Assembly: GCA_963752915.1 (NCBI GenBank)
Contig: CAVVZZ010000015.1
Coordinates: forward strand, 310,001 to 374,000
From: DATJPR01 sp963752915
GTDB taxonomy: Bacteria; Bacteroidota; Ignavibacteria; UBA10030; UBA6906
DNA: 64,000 nucleotides
Direction of reading: 5' to 3'
Part shown: positions 34,769 through 44,690 of the stretch, piece by piece
Numbering within the stretch: position 1 is the first letter of the stretch
Layout of the letters: every line of letters begins with the position of its first letter
Position numbers and translations under genes: made by a program
The notes under the pieces: generated by a model
Told to the model about the DNA's origin: nothing
Database searches by the model: none
What the model saw: the letters and a program-made list of their open reading frames with translations, nothing else

Positions 34769-35021
34769 TCATTTTTACGACGGCATTGTTTCGGCGGCCG
34801 TCATCTTCAGCTACGAGCGCGCGGCGAATAGCGTCAAATCCGCGGAGATTAACCTGCACGTCTACGGCGGAATATTGACGGCCAAGGAATCCACGAATGA
34901 CTACATCAAGTCCCTTGATGCGGCCGTGGAGAAGTTGACGATGCAACTCACGAAGTACAAATCCAAATTGCGGCTGAAGGACAAGACCAAGGTGCGAGCG
35001 ATCAAGGAGGAGCAGGAATAA
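34686..35021 (+). CDS. hpf: ribosome hibernation-promoting factor, short form
   Basis: A 111-residue HPF/YfiA family protein (MQIKITARRFRARDELRQHT ... AEINLHVYGGILTAKESTND). The short form lacks the C-terminal dimerisation domain of long HPF. It inactivates ribosomes in slow growth by occupying the decoding centre. ATG 34686 has an AAAGGAG SD at good spacing and lies inside the 3' end of the recombinase gene. hprK follows 54 nt later, a pairing common in FCB-group genomes. Confidence 0.9.
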   Translation: MQIKITARRFRARDELRQHTVDAVSKLDHFYDGIVSAAVIFSYERAANSVKSAEINLHVYGGILTAKESTNDYIKSLDAAVEKLTMQLTKYKSKLRLKDKTKVRAIKEEQE

Positions 35022-35075
35022 TCCGGCAGGGGCATCGACTGATACCCCCTTCCATCGATTGCCAGGACGTCTCAT

Positions 35076-36083
35076 ATGAAAATCGACAAATCACGAGAAA
35101 CCCGGAAGAAGAGCATCACCGTGGGATTTCTCTATGAAACGACGCACACCCGGTTCAAGCTTCTTCCGATGAACGGGGAGAACGGGTTCGATAATCAGAT
35201 TCGCGACAAGAATCTCAACCGGCCGGGGCTTGCCCTGGCCGGCTATCTCGGCCTCTTCACCTTCGACCGTGTTCAACTGATCGGGAACACCGAGGTCCAT
35301 TATCTGCAATCGCTTCCACCCGACGAACGCCGCAAGGCCTTCGACCGGATTACCAGCTACAAACTGCCGTGCATTATTCTCACGAACGACAATCACTTTG
35401 ACGAGAGTCTCCTGGCAGCGGCTTCCGCAAAGAACATCCCGATCTTCGGGACGCCGTTCGAGACCACGAAAATTTCCTACTTCCTCGCGGACTTCCTCGA
35501 CGATCAGTTCTCCCCGCAGGTTGTTCTTCACGGATCGCTGGTCGACGTCTATGGCGTCGGCGTGCTTTTGACCGGCCGGTCGGGAATCGGTAAAAGCGAG
35601 ATCGCTCTCGACCTCGTGGAACGCGGACATCGCCTGGTGGCCGACGATGTAGTGATGGTCACGCGAAAAGGGGAAGGCATACTGCTCGGCGCCGGGACCG
35701 ATCTCGTGAAGCACTTCATGGAGATCCGCGGCCTCGGCCTCCTGGACGTCAGGAGCCTTTTCGGCATTCGGGCCATTCGCTATCAGAAGCGGGTTGAGGT
35801 CGTGATCGAGCTGGAAGACTGGAAGGTAAGTGAAGAATATACAAGGACGGGTCTTGACGACCAGAAAGTGTCCATCCTGGATGTCGAGCTCCCCATGGTG
35901 AAACTGCCCATTTTCCCGGGAAAGAACGTTACTGTCATATCCGAAGTCATCGCTCTCAACTACCTGCTCAAGCACTACGGCTACGATGCCGCGAAGGAGT
36001 TTTCAAAGCGGTTGGAGGGGATGATCGACCGAAAGAAGAAGGGGACAAGGGCGATTAACTACTTCGAACATGATTTCGAGTGA
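35076..36083 (+). CDS. hprK: HPr kinase/phosphorylase
   Basis: Bifunctional Ser kinase/phosphorylase of HPr in phosphotransferase and carbon control. An N-terminal domain (about 15-145) is followed by the kinase with Walker A GRSGIGKSEIALDL and the HprK signature MEIRGLGLLDVRSLFG. The 335-residue length is typical. No HPr or PTS gene is in the window; in this group HprK often acts without sugar PTS permeases. It is followed by a promoter-bearing gap. Confidence 0.93.
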   Translation: MKIDKSRETRKKSITVGFLYETTHTRFKLLPMNGENGFDNQIRDKNLNRPGLALAGYLGLFTFDRVQLIGNTEVHYLQSLPPDERRKAFDRITSYKLPCIILTNDNHFDESLLAAASAKNIPIFGTPFETTKISYFLADFLDDQFSPQVVLHGSLVDVYGVGVLLTGRSGIGKSEIALDLVERGHRLVADDVVMVTRKGEGILLGAGTDLVKHFMEIRGLGLLDVRSLFGIRAIRYQKRVEVVIELEDWKVSEEYTRTGLDDQKVSILDVELPMVKLPIFPGKNVTVISEVIALNYLLKHYGYDAAKEFSKRLEGMIDRKKKGTRAINYFEHDFE

Positions 36084-36159
36084 TGGGGGACACGAGAAGT
36101 GCCTGTTTTTCAGCCACTGGCACGACATTGTGCAGGTGGAAGAAACTTCCATTTTTTGC

Positions 36160-36188
36160 TTGACATCAACCATCCTTTTTTTTACTTT
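36160..36188 (+). promoter_or_regulatory. sigma70-like promoter for the M23 peptidase gene
   Basis: TTGACA (36160-36165) and TACTTT (36183-36188) are separated by 17 bp. The GTG start lies 50 nt downstream. Confidence 0.65.
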
Positions 36189-36237
36189 TTCCGAGCCTGC
36201 CACGCAGAATTACGACTGAGAAGTCCCTCCTCCGGAT

Positions 36238-37311
36238 GTGGCACGAATTCTGTCGTTTTCTATTCCAAATAACCTGACTGCAAATTCCGTGTTCGGCAAA
36301 GTTTTTCAAAACATACGCGATCTTATGCGCCCAAGCCGGGGCAGGCGAACCCAGAAAATTTTTCGATTCTCCACAAGTTCCCTCGATCTCCGCGAGCTGA
36401 AGTTCTTCCGGGTCAAACTGGTCAGCTCGGGGATGATTCTTGGGGTCATCACCATCGGCGTGATCCTCGTCGCCAATTATTTCTTCAGCGACATCCTCGG
36501 GATCGGCTACAACCGGATGAGTGTGATGGCGACGGAGAACCGATTGCTGAAAGAACAGGTTCAGTCGCTGACGTCGAGAATTTCCGGCGTCCAGAAGGCG
36601 ATTGACAGACTGTCAGACCGCGGCAACGAGTTGCGCTTAATGGTCGATCTCTCGAAGTTGGACGACGACACGAAGCAGGCTGCGACAGGCGGTTCCGTCG
36701 CGCCGCAGGCGAACGCATTCCTGACGGGAGAAGCCGCGCAAATTATTTCCACCTCTCAGACGTTGATAGACCGGCTCGGCAGAGAAATCCGTCTGCAGCA
36801 GACGAGCTACGAAGAGATTTCCAAACGGCTCGAGTACAATAAAGATTTGTTCGAACACATCCCTGCCATCAAACCCATGGCAGGATACTATTCGATCAAC
36901 GGTTTCGGGATGCGGATGCATCCCGTGCTGCATGTCTACAGGATGCACGACGGGATCGACATCGTGAACGATGTCGGCACAAACGTGTACGCTGCGGGAG
37001 ATGGGATCGTCCATTTCGCGGGGCGTACGGCAGGAGGGTACGGAACGGTTATCGAAATTCAGCATGGCTACGGATATTCGACACTCTACGCCCACCTGGA
37101 AGCTGCACTCATCCGTGCAGGTCAACGAGTACAACGGGGGGAACTTATAGGAAAATGTGGACGTTCGGGTCTAGTGAGTGGTCCTCATCTCCATTATGAA
37201 GTTCGAAAGAACGGTAGAAAGTTGAATCCGGTAGACTTCTTCTTTGATGATGTGGAGGCCGCGCGTTATCGTGCTGCACTCGCTGCGGCACAGGACCAGC
37301 ATCATGGCTGA
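36238..37311 (+). CDS. membrane-anchored M23 (LytM) peptidase
   Basis: A 357-residue protein: basic N-terminal cytoplasmic stretch, one membrane helix (about 62-83, MILGVITIGVILVANYFF), a coiled coil (about 95-200, with LKEQVQSLTSRISGVQKAID), and a C-terminal LytM domain. Zinc/catalytic residues are visible in YRMHDGIDIV (His, Asp) and SGPHLHYEVRK (HxH). It should cut peptidoglycan cross-links or activate amidases in the periplasm. GTG start at 36238. A small acidic protein follows after 27 nt. Confidence 0.9.
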   Translation: MARILSFSIPNNLTANSVFGKVFQNIRDLMRPSRGRRTQKIFRFSTSSLDLRELKFFRVKLVSSGMILGVITIGVILVANYFFSDILGIGYNRMSVMATENRLLKEQVQSLTSRISGVQKAIDRLSDRGNELRLMVDLSKLDDDTKQAATGGSVAPQANAFLTGEAAQIISTSQTLIDRLGREIRLQQTSYEEISKRLEYNKDLFEHIPAIKPMAGYYSINGFGMRMHPVLHVYRMHDGIDIVNDVGTNVYAAGDGIVHFAGRTAGGYGTVIEIQHGYGYSTLYAHLEAALIRAGQRVQRGELIGKCGRSGLVSGPHLHYEVRKNGRKLNPVDFFFDDVEAARYRAALAAAQDQHHG

Positions 37312-37338
37312 TTGAAATTTGATCAGAAGAGGCTCACT

Positions 37339-37563
37339 GTGATTTGGACAATGGAACTCGCCTCCTACCTCGACGACGCCCCATGGCCTGCAACGAAGGA
37401 GGAACTCATCGACTATGCGATCCGAACCGGTGCCCCGCGAGAAGTCGTAGACAATCTCCAGGAACTTGAGGACAGCGAAGAACCGTACGAAAGTATGGAC
37501 GAGATCTGGCCAGATTATCCGACGGATGAGGATTTCTTCTTTGATGAGGACAACGAGTACTGA
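37339..37563 (+). CDS. small DUF2795-like acidic protein
   Basis: A 74-residue protein matching the DUF2795 pattern: ASYLDDAPWPATKEELIDYA, then APREVVDNLQELEDSEEPYE. The tail is very acidic (TDEDFFFDEDNEY). GTG 37339 was preferred because AAGAGG lies at SD distance; TTG 37312 would add nine residues. Function unknown. It is followed by the terminator at 37607. Confidence 0.72.
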   Translation: MIWTMELASYLDDAPWPATKEELIDYAIRTGAPREVVDNLQELEDSEEPYESMDEIWPDYPTDEDFFFDEDNEY

Positions 37564-37575
37564 CAGGCATCCAGG

Positions 37576-37604
37576 TTGCTTTTGTTGATCGAATGTGGTA
37601 GTAT
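37576..37604 (+). promoter_or_regulatory. promoter overlapping the terminator before the Omp85 gene
   Basis: TTGCTT (37576-37581) and TAGTAT (37599-37604) are separated by 17 bp. The -10 box ends 2 bp before the terminator stem at 37607, so the predicted start point falls inside the hairpin. Confidence 0.45.
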
Positions 37605-37606
37605 GG

Positions 37607-37634
37607 AAACCCAGCCTTTTGGCTGGGTTTTTTA
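37607..37634 (+). terminator. rho-independent terminator
   Basis: Perfect 10-bp stem: AAACCCAGCC (37607-37616), TTTT loop, GGCTGGGTTT (37621-37630), followed by a T-run. It ends the M23/DUF2795 unit. Confidence 0.85.
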
Positions 37635-37661
37635 TTCGTCTCCGGTCATACGAATCCGCCC

Positions 37662-39780
37662 GTGTCTCCACGTCTCCCTGTTTTCCTAATCTTTCTCGCC
37701 ATCATGTGGGCCCCGGCACTGTTCGCCGGCCAGTCCCCTCAGGAGGCCAGCGGCAATCCGGAGGTCAGGGATATTTTGTTTGAAGGGAACGAAGGCTTTT
37801 CGACGCCGGAATTGCGGTCGCAAATTCAAAGCCGTGAAACGCCCGGATTCCTGAACAAGTTTCTCTTCAACACGATCAGCGAAAAACTCGGACGAAAGAA
37901 CGAGTACCTGAATTATGTCACCCTCCTCGCCGACCTCGAACGCCTGAAGAAATACTACCGCAACAGGGGGTACGAAGAGGTTAAAATCGACACGAGCCTG
38001 TCGCTCTCCGATGACGGAGAAAAGGTGGATATCACGTTTCAGATCCAGGAGGGCTACCGCTCGATCATCGACAGCCTCGTCTACCGGGGGATCCCCGCGG
38101 GGCCTGAGACAATCTGGAAGGATATCCGGTCCAGCCCGGTTATCAGCCAGGGAGACCCCTATAACTCGGTGCTTCTTGAGGAGGAAGTCAGACGCGTCCT
38201 CAAAATCTTCGCCGACAACGGCTTTGCCAGGGCTTCATTTGTCAAAGACAGCTCGAAAGCCGACCATTTCGCGAGTGACGGGGATTTTAGAGTCGTTCTG
38301 GCATTCCACGCAGGACGGCGCTACCGCTTCGGCCAGATTACCGTGGAGCAGGAGGTCGACACGTTGCGGGGAGTCCTGCACCGCGACGATATCACCGACG
38401 ACATCGTGCTGGAGCATCTGGACTACAAACCCAATGATTTTTACAGCGAAGAGGTCCGCCAGAAGAGCGAGCGGAATCTCAACCGGCTCGGGATATTCGA
38501 TCTTCGAAAAATCGACGTCGCCATACCGGCGCTCTCCGATACCGGAATTATGGTTCCGAGCGATATCGTTATACGGCCAAAGGACAAACATGAACTCGCG
38601 CCGGAACTCATCGTCAGCAATGACAATGATGCGTTCAATATCGGAGCCGGTCTCGGGTATACCGACCGCAATTTTTGGGGAGGGGCGCGCATCCTCAGCA
38701 CGCGCGCCCGGTTCAGGACGCAGACGATTGCGGCCTTTCCGGACTACTTCAAGATCAACAACGATGCGGTTTCCAACCTCGACTTGACCGTCGAACTCTT
38801 ACAACCATATATCTTCAGCAACGCGGTCAAGGGAACGTTTTCCGCCTCCTACATCATCGACAAGCAGCTGCCGTACAAATTGAATATCGTCCGCACGAAG
38901 TTCGGGATCAGCGACAGGTTCGCGGAGTATACGACCGGACAGTTCGACTGGACGCTCGAGACGATCGATTACCGTATTCGGCCTGTCGACTCAACGAAGC
39001 TCGATCCCGTATCGCTGCGCCAGCTTTCGCTCCTCCTGCTCAACCCGCGACAGTTCAACTCGGTGTTCTCGTTTACCATCCAACGGGACATGACGAATGA
39101 TATCTTTTCGCCGTCGGAGGGATTTGTGCATTCGATGACATTGCAGGAATCGGGAGTCCTCCCCCTGTTGCTGCGGTCGCTTGTCCCGAACCTTCCCTAT
39201 ACCCAGTTTTACAGTGCGAGCGCTCTCGGCAGATGGTACTTCGACATCGGCTCGACGAGACGATTCTCGATCCTTGCAGTTAAACTCAGAGCGGGCCTCG
39301 AGGAAAAGTACGGGGAATCTCGCGCGGATTCCAATCGCACCATTCCGCAGACGTATCAATTCTTCGCCGGAGGTTCGGGGAGTGTCCGCGGCTGGAATTC
39401 GCGCAGCTCTGATTTCGACCGGGGACCCGTATCAGGCCCAACTCGGTGGAAATCTGCTGATCGACGGCAGCATCGAACTCCGGACGAATCCGCTCCAGGC
39501 GTTGCGTGATGGGTTCTGGGACAAAATGTGGATCGTGCAGTTCTTTGATTTCGGAAATCTGTGGCCGAAGGTAGGGGATTTCCGCGTGCGGGATATCGCA
39601 CTTGCAGCAGGGATCGGATTCCGGTATGATACATTCTTTGGCCCTTTCCGGATCGACTGGGGATTCCGCATCTATGATCCGGCCGAGCCCGCCGGCAGGT
39701 ATTGGATTACGCAGAAAAGGCTGCTCGGACAGACGTTCAAAGAGGGGGTGTTTCATTTCGGGATAGGGCACGCATTCTAG
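37662..39780 (+). CDS. Omp85 outer-membrane assembly protein, BamA/TamA-like (one frameshift near 39408)
   Basis: A signal peptide (cleaved near ALFAG) is followed by three POTRA-like domains (about 33-135, 135-230 and 230-290) and a C-terminal beta barrel ending in ...FHFGIGHAF, a terminal Phe as in outer-membrane proteins. The lid-loop motif is read as FFAGGSGSVRGW. The frame changes in the barrel: frame 3 ends in SRS..., frame 1 continues LISTGDPYQAQLGGN. Deleting one T in AGCTCTG near 39408 joins them perfectly. Three POTRAs favour TamA or a short BamA; five would be classical BamA. GTG start at 37662 is 28 nt after the terminator. Confidence 0.85.
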
Positions 39781-39824
39781 CAGCCAAGCTGCAGCGAATG
39801 TCCAGTGTGCGGTTGGCAGTGATG

Positions 39825-39870
39825 AGTAGGACGTAGGATGTATGATGTACGTCGTACTTCCTACTCCTGG
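39825..39870. repeat. inverted repeat, AGTAGGACGTAGG family, copy 1
   Basis: AGTAGGACGTAGGATGTA reads inward against TACTTCCTACT at 39855-39865, making an imperfect hairpin of about 42 nt. The right end CCTACTCCTGGCG is the exact reverse complement of the left end of copy 2 (49446-49458). It sits between the Omp85 and holB genes. Confidence 0.7.
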
Positions 39871-39900
39871 CGATTTAAATTCTTTCCTGAGAGTGCTGTC

Positions 39901-41058
39901 ATGCCATGGAGTGACGTCATCGGCCAGTCCCGCGTCAAGGAATACTTCCTTCACGTGATTCGCTCGAAGCGGCTGGCGCATGCCTACCTCTTCGTGGGGC
40001 CCGAGGGATCGGGAAAAGATGCCCTCGCCCTCGAGCTGGCAAAGGTCCTGCATTGCGAGCGCGGTGGCGAAGAGGCGTGCGGGACCTGCCCTTCGTGCCT
40101 TCGGATCCTGGCGATGGGTCACCCCGACGTGCAATTCGTAACCGCTCTTCCGCGGGGAAAGGACGAAGGGAACGATGACGGGCCGCTGGATAAGCTTTCT
40201 GTCGCGGAAGTCCGTCTCGTCCAGGAAGAGTTTCAGACAAAGGGAAAAGATCCGTATCACGAGATCGTTCTCCCGAAAGCAAACGTGATCAAAGTCAACA
40301 GCATCCGCGAGATCAGGCGGGAGTCCTCGATGACCACATCGGACAGGCGGACGCGGGTGACGATCATCTCGCAGGCCGAACGGATGAACGATGAAGCATC
40401 GAACGTGCTCCTGAAGACGCTGGAGGAACCGTCCGGTGAGACGCTGCTGATCCTGACAACTGCGAAACGCGAACAGATCCTCCCGACGATTCAATCGCGG
40501 TGTCAGGTGGTGCGATTTGAATCGCTCAGTGAAGAGGAGATACGAGACGCACTGGTGCAACGGCGCGGAGTTCCCGCAGACCAGGCGGCGATAACCGCCC
40601 GGCTGGCGGGAGGTGGGTATACCAGGGCCGTCGGCATGCTCACGGAGGATCTTCTGCAGGCACGGCGCGACGTGGTTCAGTTTGTCCGATTCGCATTGAG
40701 TAACAGCCTGGTCGCTGTCTTCGATGAGATCGACCGCATAGCCGAATCCAAAGAGAAGGAACTGTACCGCAGATTTCTTCTCCTGCTGCTGATGTGGTGT
40801 CGCGATGCCATGGTGCTCGTGGCGGGGGGCACCATCATCAATCGGGACCAGGAGGATGACCTTGGGAAATTCATTACGAGGTTCCCGGACGCCGATCTTC
40901 CGCGTGTGCTTGCCGGCATCGAGCGCGCCCTCGCGCTCCTTGATCGCAATATCCATCCGCGGCTGCTGTTCATCAACCTTGTGCTGCTCTTGAGGTCGGC
41001 GATTCCGCCAGTACCGCTCGGGCATCCCGGGAGCCTTGTTCCAACGGAGATTTCATGA
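39901..41058 (+). CDS. holB: DNA polymerase III delta' subunit
   Basis: Clamp-loader AAA+ subunit of 385 residues. The start VIGQSRVKEYFLHVIRSKRL and Walker A-like VGPEGSGKDALALEL are followed by a Cys4 zinc site (CERGGEEACGTCPSC) and the sensor 1 region NVLLKTLEEPSGETLLIL, where SRC appears as QSRCQVVRF. ATG 39901 begins the conserved sequence; the open frame before it lies in the inverted repeat. It overlaps metG by 4 nt. Confidence 0.9.
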   Translation: MPWSDVIGQSRVKEYFLHVIRSKRLAHAYLFVGPEGSGKDALALELAKVLHCERGGEEACGTCPSCLRILAMGHPDVQFVTALPRGKDEGNDDGPLDKLSVAEVRLVQEEFQTKGKDPYHEIVLPKANVIKVNSIREIRRESSMTTSDRRTRVTIISQAERMNDEASNVLLKTLEEPSGETLLILTTAKREQILPTIQSRCQVVRFESLSEEEIRDALVQRRGVPADQAAITARLAGGGYTRAVGMLTEDLLQARRDVVQFVRFALSNSLVAVFDEIDRIAESKEKELYRRFLLLLLMWCRDAMVLVAGGTIINRDQEDDLGKFITRFPDADLPRVLAGIERALALLDRNIHPRLLFINLVLLLRSAIPPVPLGHPGSLVPTEIS

Positions 41059-43130
41059 CTGAACCGAAACGTATCCTCGTCACCGCGGCGCTTCCCTATG
41101 CGAATGGGCCGATCCATCTCGGGCACCTCTCGGGCGCGTATCTCCCTGCAGACATCTATGTCCGCTATCAGCGCCTTCGCGGCAAGGACATTGTGTTCAT
41201 CTGCGGGTCCGACGAGCATGGCGTCCCGATAACGATCACGGCGGACAAACAGGGGACTACCCCGCAAGCCATCGTCGACCGGTATCACACCATGAACAAA
41301 GAGGCGTTTCGTCGGTTTGGGATGAGCTTCGATAACTATTCAAGGACGTCGCTGCCGCTCCACCACCGCACGGCACAGGAGTTCTTCGTGGAGTTTCATA
41401 AGCGGGGAATCCTTCGCGAGAAGCAGGAGAAACAGTTTTATGATAATGAGGCCGGGATGTTTCTTCCCGACCGGTATGTCGAGGGAACCTGCCCGGTCTG
41501 TTCCAACCCCGATGCCCGTGGAGACCAGTGCGAGAATTGCGGGACGTTCCTGAATCCGATGGAACTGATCAACCCTCGCAGCAAGATTACTGGCAAGACA
41601 CCCGTGGTGAAGGAGACCTCGCACTGGTACTTCCCGCTCGGAACGTACCAGAAGCGTCTCGAGGACTATATCCGTGCTGCGGGAGAGAAGGAAGAATGGA
41701 AGGAAAACGTTCTCCAGTACTGCCGCGGCTGGTTTAAGGATGGTCTGCAGGACCGCGCAGTCACGCGTGACCTGGACTGGGGCGTTCGGGTTCCTCTGAA
41801 GGGGTACGAGCGAAAGGTCATCTATGTCTGGTTTGACGCCGTGCTGGGCTATATTTCGTCGACGCGGGAATGGGCCGAACAACGGGGCGACCCGGATGCC
41901 TGGAAGCGGTACTGGAATGATCCCGGGACGAAGTATGTTGCCTTTATCGGGAAGGACAACGTCGTGTTCCATTGCATCGTTTTCCCGGCAATGCTTATGG
42001 CGTGGAACGACGGCGGAAAAGAACAATACGTCCTGCCGGCGAATGTACCGGCGAACGAATTTCTCAATTTCGAAGGGCAGAAGTTTTCCAAGAGCAGGGG
42101 ATGGGGGATCGATGTCCAGGATTTCCTCGACCGGTATCCTGCCGATACGCTGCGGTACTATCTCGCCGTTTCACTTCCAGAATCGCGGGATTCCGACTTC
42201 TTCTGGAAGGAGTTTCAAGCGAAGACGAACAGCGAGCTGGCAGATATCCTGGGCAACTTCATCAACCGTGCGCTCGCCTTTGCAGTCCGGACCTTCGACG
42301 GAGTTGTTCCTGAGCGTGGGATGATCAATGAACTCGAGAAAACCCTGCTCACCGTGCTCGAGCGAACTCCCACTGCAGTCGGAGAACGTTTTGAGCGGTA
42401 TCATTTCCGGGACGGTGTGAACGAAATGATGAATCTCGCCCGCGCCGCGAACAAGTACTTCAACGACAGCGAACCATGGAAATCCGCAAAAGCAGATCGC
42501 GGCCGCTGCGCGACGACTATCAACCTGAGCATCCAGGTGGCGCGTGCGCTTGCCATCCTCGCATCGCCGGTGATCCCGGAATCCGCCCGGACGATCTGGA
42601 AAATGCTCAACCTCGAAGGGAGCCCGGAAGACCAGACGTGGGAAAGCGGCGCGGAATGCCCGATCCCGTCCGGTCACCGGCTTGGAACACCGGAGATCTT
42701 GTTCACAAAAATTGAGGATGCAACAATAGCAAAGGAGCTGTCCATGTTGGGCCAACCTGACGACGGGAAAACGGCAACCGCACCAGTGCCGGAACAAGCG
42801 ACACCGCTCGCTTCGATCGACGACTTCAAAAAACTGGACCTCCGGGTTGCGAAAATCGTCTCGGCGGAACCGGTCCCCAAGTCGAAGAAATTGCTGAAAC
42901 TGGAAGTCGAGGTCGGTGCAGAACGGAGGACGATCGTCGCGGGGATCGCGCAACACTATCAGCCCGAGACGCTCCTTGGATTGTCAATCGTCGTTGTCTT
43001 TAACCTCCAACCTGCGACCCTGATGGGACAGGAGTCCCGGGGCATGGTCCTTGCCGCGTCTGATGAAAGCGGCAAACTGCTGCTCGTGGCCCCGCGGGGC
43101 GATATCGACAGCGGGAGCAAAGTGCGATGA
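41055..43130 (+). CDS. metG: methionyl-tRNA synthetase
   Basis: Class I synthetase of 691 residues, also charging initiator tRNA. HIGH motif in YANGPIHLGHLSGAYLPAD, zinc knuckle CPVC...CENC, KMSKS-type motif KFSKSRGWGIDV, and a C-terminal EMAP/Trbp111 tRNA-binding domain (DFKKLDLRVAKIVSAEPV ... LMGQESRGMVLAA) that also dimerises. ATG overlaps the holB stop by 4 nt. Length and motifs are complete. Confidence 0.96.
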   Translation: MTEPKRILVTAALPYANGPIHLGHLSGAYLPADIYVRYQRLRGKDIVFICGSDEHGVPITITADKQGTTPQAIVDRYHTMNKEAFRRFGMSFDNYSRTSLPLHHRTAQEFFVEFHKRGILREKQEKQFYDNEAGMFLPDRYVEGTCPVCSNPDARGDQCENCGTFLNPMELINPRSKITGKTPVVKETSHWYFPLGTYQKRLEDYIRAAGEKEEWKENVLQYCRGWFKDGLQDRAVTRDLDWGVRVPLKGYERKVIYVWFDAVLGYISSTREWAEQRGDPDAWKRYWNDPGTKYVAFIGKDNVVFHCIVFPAMLMAWNDGGKEQYVLPANVPANEFLNFEGQKFSKSRGWGIDVQDFLDRYPADTLRYYLAVSLPESRDSDFFWKEFQAKTNSELADILGNFINRALAFAVRTFDGVVPERGMINELEKTLLTVLERTPTAVGERFERYHFRDGVNEMMNLARAANKYFNDSEPWKSAKADRGRCATTINLSIQVARALAILASPVIPESARTIWKMLNLEGSPEDQTWESGAECPIPSGHRLGTPEILFTKIEDATIAKELSMLGQPDDGKTATAPVPEQATPLASIDDFKKLDLRVAKIVSAEPVPKSKKLLKLEVEVGAERRTIVAGIAQHYQPETLLGLSIVVVFNLQPATLMGQESRGMVLAASDESGKLLLVAPRGDIDSGSKVR

Positions 43131-43196
43131 TCGCGACACACGGATCGCACATCAGATGGACGGAAGACTTTCCGGAGAAGGGTTCAGGGCGACCGC

Positions 43197-44597
43197 ATGT
43201 TCATTGATTCTCACTGCCATTTGACGGCCAAGGAGTTTGAGGCAGATCGGGCAGATGTCATTCAAAAAGCTCTCGACGCCGGCGTCGAAGCGATTGTCTG
43301 TCCCGGAACGACGATCGAGGACTCTCGTCGTGCAGTTGAACTGGCCTCGAAATATGAATCCGTCTATGCCTGCGTGGGAGTGCATCCGCATGAAGCATCG
43401 AAAGCGGATGATCGCATGCTCCAGGAGCTTCAAGACCTTTCCCGTCTGCCAAAAGTCGTTGGGATCGGTGAGATCGGACTGGACTTCCACTATGACTTCT
43501 CTCCCCGGGATGTCCAGGAAAAGGTTTTCCAGGATCAGTTGATCCTTGCCCGGGACCTGAACCTTCCTGTGGTCATTCACACACGCGAGTCGATGGAGCG
43601 GACCCTTGCCATTGTGGAGCATTTGATCGAAGGGGACGGATCATGGCGGGAGGACCAATCATCGATTTCACGCTACCCGCATCCCCGCGGGGTCTTCCAC
43701 TGCTATCCCGGCGATCTCCCGACAGCGTGGCGTCTTCTCTCTCTGGGATTCTCGATATCATTCCCGGGGATTGTCACGTTCAAAAATAGCGGCAACGCGA
43801 AAACCGTTGCGTCGGCTATCCCCATAGAGCACATCCTGCTTGAGACCGATAGTCCGTACCTCGCGCCGGTCCCCCATCGAGGGTCCCGGAATGAACCCGC
43901 GAACATTCCGATCATCGCCAAATCAATCGCGGACCTCCAGGGTCTCTCCGTGGCCGACGTAGGGCGGGCGACGAACTACGCGGCGTTAAAGCTCTTTGGA
44001 ATCGGTTCGGTCGGTGACCCGCATTTCACATATGCATTGCGGGATTCGCTCTACGTGAATCTGACGATCCGCTGCAATGCCGACTGTATCTTCTGCGACC
44101 GCTCCGGCGACGCCATCATCAAAGGGATCAACCTGAAAATCGAGAAGGAACCGACACCGGACGAGGTTATTGCCGAAATCGGTGATCCGATGCGATACAA
44201 GGAAATTGTGTTTTGCGGGTATGGCGAACCGACGATCCGCATGGAGGAAATGAAAACGATCGCCCGATGGGTCAAGGACCGTGGAGGAAAAACAAGGCTG
44301 AACACCAATGGCCATGGTAACATCATCAACAAGCGGGATATCCTTCCGGAATTGGTGGGGCTGATCGATGCCATCTCCGTAAGCCTGAATGCCACCGATC
44401 CTGAGGAGTACGGAAGGATCATGCGTCTGAATGGGCCGATGTTCTTTGACGCGATGCTCGATTTTGCGCGGGAGTCCGTGAAGCGCTTCCCCAAAGTCGT
44501 CCTGACCATCGTGGATCTGCCGGAAATCGAAAAACCGCGCGCCATGACGATCGCACGCGAAATCGGGGCGGAGTTTTCCGTACGCCCATATTTTTGA
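43197..44597 (+). CDS. TatD-family hydrolase fused to a radical SAM domain
   Basis: The first 260 residues are a complete TatD metal-dependent DNase: IDSHCHL, VGVHPHE, IGLDFHYDF, VIHTRE, FHCYPG and LETDSPYLAPVPHRG give all metal ligands. The next 200 residues are a radical SAM domain with C-x3-C-x2-C in RCNADCIFCDRSGD and the GGE-like motif FCGYGEPTIR. This matches the known TatD-linked radical SAM group (TIGR04038), here as one chain of 466 residues. The radical SAM substrate is unknown. The gene stands alone, 66 nt after metG. Confidence 0.9.
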   Translation: MFIDSHCHLTAKEFEADRADVIQKALDAGVEAIVCPGTTIEDSRRAVELASKYESVYACVGVHPHEASKADDRMLQELQDLSRLPKVVGIGEIGLDFHYDFSPRDVQEKVFQDQLILARDLNLPVVIHTRESMERTLAIVEHLIEGDGSWREDQSSISRYPHPRGVFHCYPGDLPTAWRLLSLGFSISFPGIVTFKNSGNAKTVASAIPIEHILLETDSPYLAPVPHRGSRNEPANIPIIAKSIADLQGLSVADVGRATNYAALKLFGIGSVGDPHFTYALRDSLYVNLTIRCNADCIFCDRSGDAIIKGINLKIEKEPTPDEVIAEIGDPMRYKEIVFCGYGEPTIRMEEMKTIARWVKDRGGKTRLNTNGHGNIINKRDILPELVGLIDAISVSLNATDPEEYGRIMRLNGPMFFDAMLDFARESVKRFPKVVLTIVDLPEIEKPRAMTIAREIGAEFSVRPYF

Positions 44598-44690
44598 GTT
44601 GACAGCGTTCCTCCCTACCGGCGTCGCAACAGCGTGAAGCCCGGATTCCCGTCCATTCTCTTTCTCCCATGATCATCCGAAAGTCATTCC

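Noticed and set aside
39286..41025. 579-codon minus-strand open frame opposite holB
   Set aside because: Antisense shadow; the + strand encodes clear DNA polymerase III delta' and Omp85 sequence.
44599..44627. Promoter starting at TTGACA 44599 before the beta-galactosidase gene
   Set aside because: Perfect -35 box but no acceptable -10 at 16-18 bp.
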